Source: Spirochaetota bacterium (GTDB lineage Bacteria; Spirochaetota; Spirochaetia; Treponematales; Treponemataceae). Taken from it: DNA of 7,393 nt. The stretch is from NCBI GenBank assembly GCA_029571425.1, contig JAKPSR010000065.1, positions 1 to 7,393 on the forward strand, given 5' to 3'. Below the pieces are notes generated by a model. The model ran no database searches, was not told where the DNA came from, and saw only the letters and a list, made by a program, of their open reading frames with translations. A program made the translations under genes and the position numbers. Shown in pieces: positions 1 through 5,226 of this stretch; within the stretch, counting starts at the first letter, position 1, and each line of letters begins with the position of its first letter.

Positions 1-321
1 TTTCTCTTTCCCTCTACGAGGGAAGAGACCGGCAACGTCACGTACAACGTATCAGATGTTGCCAAGCGCATGGGCATTCTAACGCCTGTATTTGTTTCCA
101 GCGGACTATACCGGGAAGAAATATTGAACCGCACTCAGAATCCAATCAAGAACATTGAAACACTCTTTCACGCTTTCTTGTATGCCGTCGATTGCGATAT
201 GAAGGACAAGTGCGCGCTCGAATTTCCAGTTCCGGGAAACGGATCAGCGCCATACAAAGCCCGTGCATACCTACGCGGATTCAGAGACAAAAACATTCTT
301 CTCGAACGGGTAATCGAGTAA
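1..321 (+). CDS. Partial small protein of the mobile element, possibly DUF6573-like (5' end outside window)
   Basis: The frame is open from base 1 to a TAA at 319-321, giving 106 visible residues. The first ATG, at base 70, has no Shine-Dalgarno sequence before it, and the residues upstream of it (TYNVSDVAKRMGI) read like continuous protein, so the true start is probably left of the window. The visible order is a short polar lead, a segment VSDVAKRMGILTPVFVSSGL, a helical stretch around IETLFHAFLYAV, and a C-terminal strand region ending in LLERVIE. This order (VSDVAKRMGI then a PVFVSSGL strand, then a later helix and a C-terminal acidic strand) resembles DUF6573, a family of unknown function found in plasmids and other mobile DNA. 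The match is from memory and weak. There is no signal peptide or membrane helix in the visible part. The gene converges on the minus-strand excisionase operon and shares its terminator. Confidence 0.6.
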   Translation, partial: FLFPSTREETGNVTYNVSDVAKRMGILTPVFVSSGLYREEILNRTQNPIKNIETLFHAFLYAVDCDMKDKCALEFPVPGNGSAPYKARAYLRGFRDKNILLERVIE

Positions 322-325
322 ACAA

Positions 326-353
326 AAACGGCCAGGGTTTCCCCTGGCCGTTT
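326..353. terminator. Bidirectional Rho-independent terminator between convergent genes
   Basis: A perfect 12-bp stem (AAACGGCCAGGG at 326-337 with CCCTGGCCGTTT at 342-353) encloses the 4-base loop TTTC. It starts 5 bases after the stop of the plus-strand partial gene and lies 19 bases past the stop of the minus-strand DUF2292-like gene. The better U-tract is on the minus strand (TTTTTGTTT after the GC core), so it should stop the minus-strand operon efficiently. On the plus strand only TTT follows the core. Confidence 0.85.
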
Positions 354-372
354 CCGATACATCAAACGTCGA

Positions 373-555
373 TCACTTGCTCTCAATCCCGCCGACGATC
401 CGGTTGAAGGTGAGCCGCTCGCTCTTGGTGATCGACACCGGCATTCCCTCGTGGATGGTGATCTCGACCCCGAACGTCCCGAACCGCTTTTCCTCGCACT
501 GCTCGCGCACCCACGCGACGAGCTCGTCGACGAAAGACTCCTTCGAGTACTTCAC
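373..555 (-). CDS. DUF2292/YezD-like small protein
   Basis: A 60-residue protein starting at GTG (555-553). The start is chosen because this GTG overlaps the TGA stop of the upstream HTH gene (GTGA), with a G-rich stretch (AAGGGGG) about 7 bases before it. Residues upstream in the same frame are just the HTH gene read out of frame. A helix (about 4-22) is followed by a two-strand segment RFGTFGVEITIHEGMPVSIT (24-43) and SERL. This matches the DUF2292 (YezD) pattern of R-[FY]-G, a V-x-I-x-I-H-[DE]-G strand, V-x-I, then an E-K/R-hydrophobic end. The function of that family is unknown. Translational coupling to an excisionase-like gene suggests a joint role in control of the element, perhaps excision or DNA binding, but that is inference. 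It ends 19 bases before the shared terminator. Confidence 0.75.
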   Translation of the reverse strand: MKYSKESFVDELVAWVREQCEEKRFGTFGVEITIHEGMPVSITKSERLTFNRIVGGIESK

Positions 556-818
556 GACCGGACCCCCTTCGACAAGATCCCGTTTACCGGCTCCTGCCGA
601 TACCGGTCGAGCCAGGAGAGAAGCTCCGAACGCTTGAACAGCGTCCGGGCCCCGAGCTTGATGCACGGGATTTTCTTCTCGCAAACATAGTGATAGAGCG
701 TCGACGTCCCGCACTTCAAGAACCGCGCCGCTCCCTCGATGTCGAGGACATCGTCGCTCGAGATCGTGTCCTCCTGAACGACTGAATCCGTCACCTTCTC
801 CCGATCCTCCTCAGGCAT
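552..818 (-). CDS. Helix-turn-helix excisionase-family protein (MerR-like HTH_17)
   Basis: An 88-residue basic DNA-binding protein. After an acidic N-terminal tail (1-23) comes the excisionase-type winged HTH: DVLDIEGAARFLKCGTSTLY (23-42) with the two helices, a wing IPCIKLGARTLFK (50-62) and a closing helix SELLSWLDRYR (64-74). The order L-x-x-E-A-A-x-x-L, S-T-L-Y, I-P-x-I-K-L-G and F-K-x-S-E-L is characteristic of AlpA/Xis-type small regulators. These act as recombination directionality factors that bend attachment-site DNA, or as transcription factors. Proximity to the integrase supports an excisionase role, but the sequence alone cannot separate the two. The ATG at 818-816 has AAAGG five bases upstream. 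That site lies inside one arm of an inverted repeat, so translation may be controlled by RNA folding. It overlaps the next gene by 4 bases. Confidence 0.85.
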   Translation of the reverse strand: MPEEDREKVTDSVVQEDTISSDDVLDIEGAARFLKCGTSTLYHYVCEKKIPCIKLGARTLFKRSELLSWLDRYRQEPVNGILSKGVRS

Positions 819-820
819 GC

Positions 821-870
821 GTGCCTTTGTATCGGTTTAGTCTATGGCCGACAGACCGCGACAAAGGCAC
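821..870 (-). promoter_or_regulatory. Inverted repeat that could hide the excisionase ribosome binding site
   Basis: On the minus strand GTGCCTTTGT (870-861) and ACAAAGGCAC (830-821) form a perfect 10-bp inverted repeat 30 bases apart. The second arm contains the AAAGG Shine-Dalgarno sequence and ends 2 bases before the ATG at 818. A second inner pairing (GTCT with AGAC) is possible in the loop. In an mRNA this would sequester the ribosome binding site; in DNA it could equally be a pair of binding sites for the HTH protein itself. The repeat is seen; both roles are inferred. No convincing promoter is visible in the 100-bp gap between the integrase and this gene. Confidence 0.5.
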
Positions 871-918
871 CCATTCATTCCCGGGAGACCGCAATTCAGA
901 AGAACTAATTCTATACGA

Positions 919-2214
919 CTACCCCAAGGTACCCGAGAACGCATCGCCGACCGCCCGCTCGATCGCGACGAGATCCGATTCCGTCTTGTGATCGGCATAG
1001 AACTCGGTCATCGCCGCGGTCATGTGCCCGAGCGCGAGCTGTGCCTGCCGCTGTTCGACGCGATCCGCGATCACCTTCGCGTAGTAATGCCGCCAGGAGT
1101 GAAAGACGATGTTTCGATCCTTTCGCTGTTCCTCGCTGATCTTCGCCAAAAGAAGCGCACCCTTGAAACCCTCATTGAGAACGTTCTCGACGACAGGCCG
1201 ATCGGGAAGCGTTCCATAAAAAATAAATCGCTCTTTATCCCAACCGAAAGGATTTTTTGAAGCAAGCATCGTAAGCTCTTTTTTCACCGAAGGCAGCAAG
1301 GGCACTTCTCGAGCCTTTCCGTTCTTCGGCGTTTTCAAGCCATCGAGGGCGCTCCAGGAATGCCGAACATACAACCGATTTTCCGCGACATCGCACATCC
1401 GGAGAGCGAGTACCTCGCCCATGCGAAGCCCGCACGTCATCGCCACGAGGCTACCGACGCGCGCCCGCTCATCAGTCCACTTCACCTTGAAGAGTTTCTT
1501 GACCTCCTCCTCGGTGAGAATATCCCGCTCCTTCGTTTCCTTCCCGTACCGCGTGAGACCGATGCAAGGATCCTCGACGAGCTTCTTGTTCGCGACAGCC
1601 CACTTGAACGCAGTCTTTCCCGCGATCATGATGTGATTGAGCGTTCCCGTCGAAAGCCCCTTATCAGCGAGCGACTTCTCGAACGCCTTGAGATCCACCG
1701 TCGAAACATCCTCAAGGAATTTCTCGTCACCGAAAAAGGTCTTCCAGTACGCGATCCGGTTTTTCGAGTCATAGCAATGACGCTTCCCGATCTTTTGCTT
1801 GTGAATGAGTTTGTCCTGGACATAGGGACTCGACACGTACGTCCAGAAGTTTTCGAGGAAGGGTACAAGGAGAGTCTTCGTGCATTCAGTCGATTGCGGT
1901 TTGTCCTGAGCGATTGCGCTGACCGCGAGGCCCTGCGCCGAGAGCGCCTGCGTGATGCGTTGAAGCTCGGCGCCGCCGAGCTTGCCGCCCTCAAGCAATG
2001 ACATGAAGGATTGCACCGTCGCCACTTGCTCGACGGGTTTCCGCCCCTCGCGGGTCGGTAATCCCTTCTGGAACCAATTACAGGCTACCCTTAACGCGTC
2101 GTTGTAATTTCTTTGGAAGGTTGAATGAGGTGAGCCACGCTTTCCGGAAAGCTCATTAAAGAATTGGACATAGAAAATTCCGCGATGAGTCTTGTACAAG
2201 TAAAAAGGACGCAT
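919..2214 (-). CDS. int: Tyrosine recombinase / phage-type integrase
   Basis: A 431-residue site-specific recombinase that would cut and rejoin DNA at the element's attachment sites. The N-terminal about 110 residues (PFYLYKTHRGIFYVQFFN at 3-20 and after) look like an arm-type DNA-binding domain. A SAM-like core-binding domain follows (about 115-215), then the catalytic domain (about 230-425). All active-site residues are present: R264 in TCGLRMGEVLALR, K297 in LKTPKNGKAREVPL, H372 and R375 in FHSWRHYYA, H397 in LALGHMT, and the nucleophile Y406 in EFYADH. Length is normal and no frameshift is seen, so it should be active. The ATG at 2214-2212 has AAAGGGG six bases upstream. It is transcribed away from the tRNA toward the excisionase gene, 100 bp downstream, and the two may share a transcript. 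Confidence 0.97.
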   Translation of the reverse strand: MRPFYLYKTHRGIFYVQFFNELSGKRGSPHSTFQRNYNDALRVACNWFQKGLPTREGRKPVEQVATVQSFMSLLEGGKLGGAELQRITQALSAQGLAVSAIAQDKPQSTECTKTLLVPFLENFWTYVSSPYVQDKLIHKQKIGKRHCYDSKNRIAYWKTFFGDEKFLEDVSTVDLKAFEKSLADKGLSTGTLNHIMIAGKTAFKWAVANKKLVEDPCIGLTRYGKETKERDILTEEEVKKLFKVKWTDERARVGSLVAMTCGLRMGEVLALRMCDVAENRLYVRHSWSALDGLKTPKNGKAREVPLLPSVKKELTMLASKNPFGWDKERFIFYGTLPDRPVVENVLNEGFKGALLLAKISEEQRKDRNIVFHSWRHYYAKVIADRVEQRQAQLALGHMTAAMTEFYADHKTESDLVAIERAVGDAFSGTLG

Positions 2215-2271
2215 ACACTGCCCCTTTAAACCAAGGGTTTCGGCACACTGTGCCTTAACTCTTGCCTTAAA

Positions 2272-2301
2272 ATGTTAGCGTTGTATGCATCCTTCTTTGA
2301 A
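2272..2301 (-). promoter_or_regulatory. Weak candidate promoter for the integrase
   Basis: On the minus strand TTCAAA (2301-2296) is 18 bases from TAACAT (2277-2272). Each hexamer matches its sigma-70 consensus at 4 of 6 positions. The -35 lies inside the CCTTC-TTT-GAAGG dyad, so a repressor bound there could block it. The match is weak; transcription could instead read through from the tRNA promoter. Confidence 0.25.
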
Positions 2302-2313
2302 GGGAAGCATGTT

Positions 2314-2334
2314 TTTCCTTACAACGTAAGGAAA
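2314..2334. repeat. Perfect 9-bp inverted repeat just past the tRNA 3' end
   Basis: TTTCCTTAC and GTAAGGAAA are separated by AAC on the plus strand. It begins 6 bases beyond the tRNA discriminator base. It could be a processing or termination hairpin for the tRNA transcript, although no U-run follows on the minus strand. It could also be a recombinase core-type site, although the 3-bp spacer is shorter than the 6-8 bp usual between such half-sites. Confidence 0.5.
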
Positions 2335-2340
2335 TCTTTT

Positions 2341-2363
2341 TGGGCCCACCTGGACTTGAACCA
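2341..2363 (-). other. Predicted attachment site in the tRNA 3' end
   Basis: The T-arm and acceptor 3' strand of the tRNA are the usual identity block shared by attB and attP of tRNA-targeting elements. The integrase on the 3' side supports this. The matching copy at the other end of the element is outside the window, so the core limits are a guess. Confidence 0.35.
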
Positions 2364-2414
2364 GGGACCGACGGATTATGAGTCCGCAGCTCTAACCAAC
2401 TGAGCTATAGGCCC
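2341..2414 (-). tRNA. tRNA with CAU anticodon, probably tRNA-Ile2
   Basis: A 74-nt cloverleaf reads on the minus strand. The acceptor is GGGCCTA with TGGGCCC (one G-U), the D-arm GCTC/GAGC, and the anticodon stem GCGGA/TCCGT with loop CTCATAA, so the anticodon is CAT. The variable loop is CGGTC, and the T-arm CCTGG/CCAGG has loop TTCAAGT. The discriminator is A and CCA is not encoded (AAA follows), so CCA must be added by the nucleotidyltransferase. CAT can mean elongator Met or Ile2 (AUA reader with lysidine at the wobble base). The loop and body look more like Ile2, and the initiator is unlikely because the first pair is a normal G-C. TilS-dependent lysidine modification would follow if it is Ile2. 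Confidence 0.9.
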
Positions 2415-2449
2415 GATCGCGTCGATCAGTAATTGACGATGCGAAAAGC

Positions 2450-2479
2450 ATAATATCCCAGGCACGCCCTTTGGGTCAA
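2450..2479 (-). promoter_or_regulatory. Sigma-70 promoter of the tRNA
   Basis: On the minus strand TTGACC (2479-2474) is followed after 18 bases by TATTAT (2455-2450). Transcription would start near 2443, about 29 bases before the mature tRNA 5' end. Both hexamers match the consensus at 5 of 6 positions. Confidence 0.7.
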
Positions 2480-2572
2480 TAAGAAATCCGCCCCGATGAC
2501 GGAAAGGCATGTTAATATAGAAGACAATAGGCTGGAAACCCGGCCATAGTACGCTCTCATGAGGTATGCGTA
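2480..2572 (+). other. Leader region of the chemotaxis gene; no clear promoter
   Basis: The space between the tRNA promoter and the MCP-like gene has an AT-rich spot (TTAATATAG near 2512-2520) that could be a -10, but no matching -35, sigma-28 or sigma-54 element is convincing. A small hairpin (GGCTGG at 2530-2535 with CCGGCC at 2540-2545) lies in the presumed leader. GAGGT at 2561-2565 is the ribosome binding site. Confidence 0.3.
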
Positions 2573-4972
2573 ATGAACATTCGCTCGATCTTCTTGCGCT
2601 TCGCGGTTGCGGCGTGCGTGCCGCCGGCGATTTTAGGCCTTCCGGGCTTCTTCGGGGCATACGACAAAGCGGCGATCGCGATCGGACCAGGGACATTCAC
2701 GGCCCTCTTTATGGGATTCTCGGTCAGCGCGGGGCTCGCGCTCGCCTTCGCCTTCGTCTTCCGCTCGGTAAAGGCCCTTCGCGGGGTCCAACGGCTCGCG
2801 GAGGGCGACGAGGGGGACTTAACGAAGCGGATGCCGGTGGTTGGCTCGGACGAGATCGCGACGATCGCGCGCGCGCACAACGTCTTCGTGGCGCGCATCC
2901 ACGGGATCGTCTTCAAGCTTAAGAACATCGTCCGGCTCAGCGACAAGATCGGCAAGGAACTCGCGGACCGGACGCGCATGATGGCCGACTCGCTCTCCGA
3001 CATCGCGGAACGGGCGGGCTCGATGGCCGGCCGCGAACGGGAATTGCATGGGGCGATCGCGAACTCGCGCGAAAGCGTCGCCGGGATCAGGGACGCGGTC
3101 GAGCGGATCGTGTCCCAGATCGAGACGCAGGCGGCGGGCGTCGCCCAGTCGTCGGCGGCCGTCGAGGAGACGATAGCTTCCATACAGAGCATGAACGCGG
3201 TCTCGCAATCGAAGTCGGAACTCATGCGAGGGCTTAACCGCCTCGCGACGGAGGGCGGCGAGGACATGCGCCAGACACTCGCCTCTATGGAGGGGATCGC
3301 CTCCTCGGTCACGCTGGTTAAGGACCTGACCTCGGTGATCAACGGGGTCGCGGCGCAGACCAACCTCCTCGCGATGAACGCGGCAATCGAGGCGGCGCAC
3401 GCGGGCGAGCACGGGCGCGGATTCGCGGTGGTCGCGGACGAGATTAGAAAGCTCGCCGAGACGACCTCGCGAAACGCGCAGGAGATAGACCGAAGCCTCG
3501 CGTCCATGGTCTCCGGGATCGAGTCGTCCCGATCGCTGACGGCGAAGACGGACCGCTCGATCGGCGAGCTGGTCAGCGGCATCAAGGAGGTCTCGGATAG
3601 CCTTACCGAGATCGTCGACGGACTCGCGGAGATGTCGGCCGGCACGAAGGAGATCACGGAGTCCCTTTCGCGTCTCGTAGCGACGACCGAGGAAGTCCGC
3701 GAGAACTCGCGCGTAATCGGATCGAGCGTGGAGGAAATCGACGGAACGATGACACGGGTAATCGGGATATCGGAGGAGTCGACGAAGGGGATGGAAGAGC
3801 TCGCGGAATCGGTCGACTCGATCCGCGACTCGACGGACAGGATCGCGGCGGCGGGGGCGGAGAACGCGGAGAACATCTCGATCGTCGAACGCGAGGTTTC
3901 TCGCTTCCGAATCGTTGACGCGTCTAATCTAAAGGCCGCCGACGGCCAAGACCTGATCCAGTGGAACAAGAAACCGAAGAACATCCCTCCGCGGCCGAAC
4001 GAGCCGCGCGCCCTCCCCGAGACGGATCGACTCCACTGGTACGACCTTGAGTACGCGGGGTGGAAAAGCGAGAAGGCAAACCGTCCCGAATCCCGGGCGG
4101 ACGGGTCGCGCGGGAAACGCGTCGTCCTCCTCGAGTCTTGCGACCATCCCTATCATGTCGCCTACCGCGCGGGATGCCTCAAGATGGCGGAACAGTTCGG
4201 CGTCAGACTCAGTTACCTGAACGCGGCATATTCAACCGAGACCCAGGCGCGACAAGTGGATGAGGCGATTCGGTCGAGACCCGATCTCGTCATCCTTACC
4301 CCGACGAGCGTCAAAGAAAGCACCGGATGGTTTCGCAAGATCAACGAGCGCGGGATCCCGGTGATCGGAAGCAACACGACCCCAAACGACGAAGGATTCC
4401 GTTACTTACTCGGCTGGACGGGCCCGGACGACTGGGCACAGTTCCGCCTGCTTGCGCGCGAGTTCGCCTCCGCGATGGGCAACGCGGGCGGTTATGCCAT
4501 CCTTCGGCACGTCAAGGGAAACTCAAACTATTTCTCGCGTACCTTCTCGATACTTACCGAGCTCAAGGCCGTCGCGCCGGAGATGGAGTGCCTCGCGATG
4601 GAATCCGCGATCAAGCCGGAGGAAACGCGCACCCTCGTTCGCAATTGGCTGGCGAAGTTCGGTGATCGTCTCAAGGGTCTGTGCTACTCTGATCCAGGCG
4701 AAGGAGCTCGTGCGCTCTGCGACGAGCTTCGGGCGGCCGGACGAGAGGACATCGTCGTCGTCTCATCCGGAAGCAGCAAGGTCACGCAAGACCTCGTCCG
4801 CGACGGAAGGATACGGGCGATCACTTATCAATCGGCGGAGGCGGACGGAGCGCTCGCGATGGAGATGGCGATCGACTGGTTTAACGGGATCGAGGTCGAG
4901 CCGATTCGGTATCTCCCGACCCACATCATCACGAAGGCTGACGTGGAGTCGTTTTACCCGGCTCAATGGTAA
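2573..4972 (+). CDS. Methyl-accepting chemotaxis protein with C-terminal sugar-binding (periplasmic-binding-protein type) domain
   Basis: 799 residues; the ATG follows GAGGT by 7 bases. Order: membrane helix 1 (about 5-29), helix 2 (about 36-63) with only a few residues between them, HAMP (about 64-115), then a long coiled-coil signalling domain (about 120-445). Its hairpin tip AAQTNLLAMNAAIEAAHAGE (260-279) and GRGFAVVADEIRKLAE are the CheA/CheW contact region of MCPs. After a linker (about 450-513) comes a full type-I binding-protein fold (about 515-795): KRVVLLE, PDLVILTP, IPVIGSNTTPND, GGYAILRHVKGN, LKGLCYSDPGEGA, ITYQSAEADGALAMEMAIDW and LPTHIIT. This resembles Peripla_BP_4 sugar-binding proteins such as the RbsB type. 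Arginines at both cytoplasmic flanks of the helices put the signalling and binding domains in the cytoplasm. It would feed CheA, possibly sensing an internal sugar. No CheR-docking pentapeptide ends the protein. The fusion is in one uninterrupted frame. Confidence 0.93.
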   Translation: MNIRSIFLRFAVAACVPPAILGLPGFFGAYDKAAIAIGPGTFTALFMGFSVSAGLALAFAFVFRSVKALRGVQRLAEGDEGDLTKRMPVVGSDEIATIARAHNVFVARIHGIVFKLKNIVRLSDKIGKELADRTRMMADSLSDIAERAGSMAGRERELHGAIANSRESVAGIRDAVERIVSQIETQAAGVAQSSAAVEETIASIQSMNAVSQSKSELMRGLNRLATEGGEDMRQTLASMEGIASSVTLVKDLTSVINGVAAQTNLLAMNAAIEAAHAGEHGRGFAVVADEIRKLAETTSRNAQEIDRSLASMVSGIESSRSLTAKTDRSIGELVSGIKEVSDSLTEIVDGLAEMSAGTKEITESLSRLVATTEEVRENSRVIGSSVEEIDGTMTRVIGISEESTKGMEELAESVDSIRDSTDRIAAAGAENAENISIVEREVSRFRIVDASNLKAADGQDLIQWNKKPKNIPPRPNEPRALPETDRLHWYDLEYAGWKSEKANRPESRADGSRGKRVVLLESCDHPYHVAYRAGCLKMAEQFGVRLSYLNAAYSTETQARQVDEAIRSRPDLVILTPTSVKESTGWFRKINERGIPVIGSNTTPNDEGFRYLLGWTGPDDWAQFRLLAREFASAMGNAGGYAILRHVKGNSNYFSRTFSILTELKAVAPEMECLAMESAIKPEETRTLVRNWLAKFGDRLKGLCYSDPGEGARALCDELRAAGREDIVVVSSGSSKVTQDLVRDGRIRAITYQSAEADGALAMEMAIDWFNGIEVEPIRYLPTHIITKADVESFYPAQW

Positions 4973-4973
4973 T

Positions 4974-5011
4974 GGAGAGTTCCCGCGCCCTAACGGGCGC
5001 GGGAACTCTCC
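4974..5011 (+). terminator. Strong GC-rich hairpin directly after the chemotaxis gene
   Basis: A perfect 17-bp stem, GGAGAGTTCCCGCGCCC at 4974-4990 and its complement at 4995-5011, closes a TAAC loop. It starts 2 bases after the stop codon. The nearest U-run (TTTT at 5017-5020) belongs to the next hairpin, so this is not a textbook intrinsic terminator. It may still stop transcription or protect the mRNA 3' end. Confidence 0.55.
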
Positions 5012-5188
5012 CGCAGTTTTCGCTACGCGAAAACTGCACATGTATATAAAGCAACCCGAAAGCCCTAACGGGCGCGGGAACTCTCCCGCAGTTTTCGCTT
5101 TGCGAAAACTGCACATGCACATAAAGCAATCCAAGAGCCCTGACAGGCGCGGATACTCTCCCGCAGTTTTCGCAACGCGAAAACTGCA
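4987..5188. repeat. 75-bp tandem repeat, two full copies and one partial, each with a perfect hairpin
   Basis: Units start at 4987, 5062 and 5137, an exact 75-bp period; the third stops at about 5188. Every unit holds an 11-bp perfect stem, GCAGTTTTCGC with GCGAAAACTGC, at 5013-5037, 5088-5112 and 5163-5187. The stem never changes, while the 3-base loop is TAC, TTT and AAC. Copies 1 and 2 differ at about 7 of 75 positions, and those lie in the loop and the linker (the ACATGTATATAAAGCAA-like part). A shorter GCCC-TAAC-GGGC hairpin opens units 1 and 2 and is degraded in unit 3. Because 75 is a multiple of 3, reading frames stay open across it, but these are unlikely to be genes. Confidence 0.85.
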
Positions 5189-5189
5189 A

Positions 5190-5224
5190 GAGACTTGGCG
5201 CGCCATAAAGGCGCGCCAAGTCTC
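5190..5224 (-). terminator. Strong GC-rich hairpin directly after the acetyltransferase gene
   Basis: A perfect 15-bp stem, GAGACTTGGCGCGCC at 5190-5204 with its complement at 5210-5224, closes an ATAAA loop. It lies 2 bases past the stop of the minus-strand gene, a mirror image of the hairpin at 4974-5011. No U-run follows on the minus strand; the next sequence is CTTGCAGTTTTCGC of the repeat. Confidence 0.55.
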
Positions 5225-5226
5225 CA

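Larger units (their letters stand above)
1..2340. mobile_element. Integrase-proximal end of a tRNA-integrated mobile element (partial)
   Basis: A complete tyrosine recombinase, an excisionase-like HTH gene and a small accessory gene lie next to the 3' end of a tRNA gene, on the same strand as the tRNA. This layout is typical of genomic islands and prophages that recombine into the 3' part of a tRNA and leave it intact. The stretch is less GC-rich than the DNA right of the tRNA, which fits foreign origin. The element must continue left of base 1, because the leftmost gene is cut by the window edge and no second copy of the tRNA 3' end is visible. No capsid, conjugation or replication gene is in view, so phage versus island cannot be decided. 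The right boundary is inferred from the tRNA end. Confidence 0.65.
2215..2340. other. Integrase leader and candidate attachment-site region with dyads and direct repeats
   Basis: This 126-bp gap between the tRNA 3' end and the integrase start is AT-richer than its surroundings and full of small symmetric sequences. They are GGCACA-C-TGTGCC (2242-2254); CCTTC-TTT-GAAGG (2291-2303), flanked further out by ATGC and GCAT; a 9-bp inverted repeat at 2314-2334; and a direct repeat TGCCTTAA at 2251-2258 and 2263-2270. Such clusters are expected where an integrase and excisionase bind arm-type sites and where integrase expression is repressed. Which protein binds which site cannot be told from sequence. 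Confidence 0.45.

Noticed and set aside
43..51. TACAACGTA shared with 2320-2328 as a direct repeat marking the element ends
   Set aside because: Only 9 bases, and the left copy lies within a coding frame that continues on both sides, so it is most likely chance.
373..714. Longer form of the DUF2292-like gene starting at 714
   Set aside because: Its first about 53 residues are the HTH gene read in another frame. The GTG at 555 with a 4-base overlap and G-rich ribosome site is a better start.
1360..2001. 213-codon plus-strand open frame
   Set aside because: Antisense shadow of the integrase, whose catalytic motifs are all intact on the minus strand.
2461..2475. Sigma-54 promoter for the chemotaxis gene
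   Set aside because: GGCAC is present but the -12 element reads GG, not GC, at the required spacing, and the position overlaps the tRNA promoter.
2557..3984. 475-codon minus-strand open frame
   Set aside because: Antisense shadow of the chemotaxis gene in GC-rich DNA; Ser/Arg-rich product with no recognisable motif.
4987..5188. CRISPR array
   Set aside because: Linkers between hairpins are themselves near-identical, the repeats drift, and no cas gene is near.
4974..5224. Integron attC sites
   Set aside because: The hairpins are perfect palindromes without the bulged RYYYAAC/GTTRRRY ends, and no integron integrase or cassette is present.
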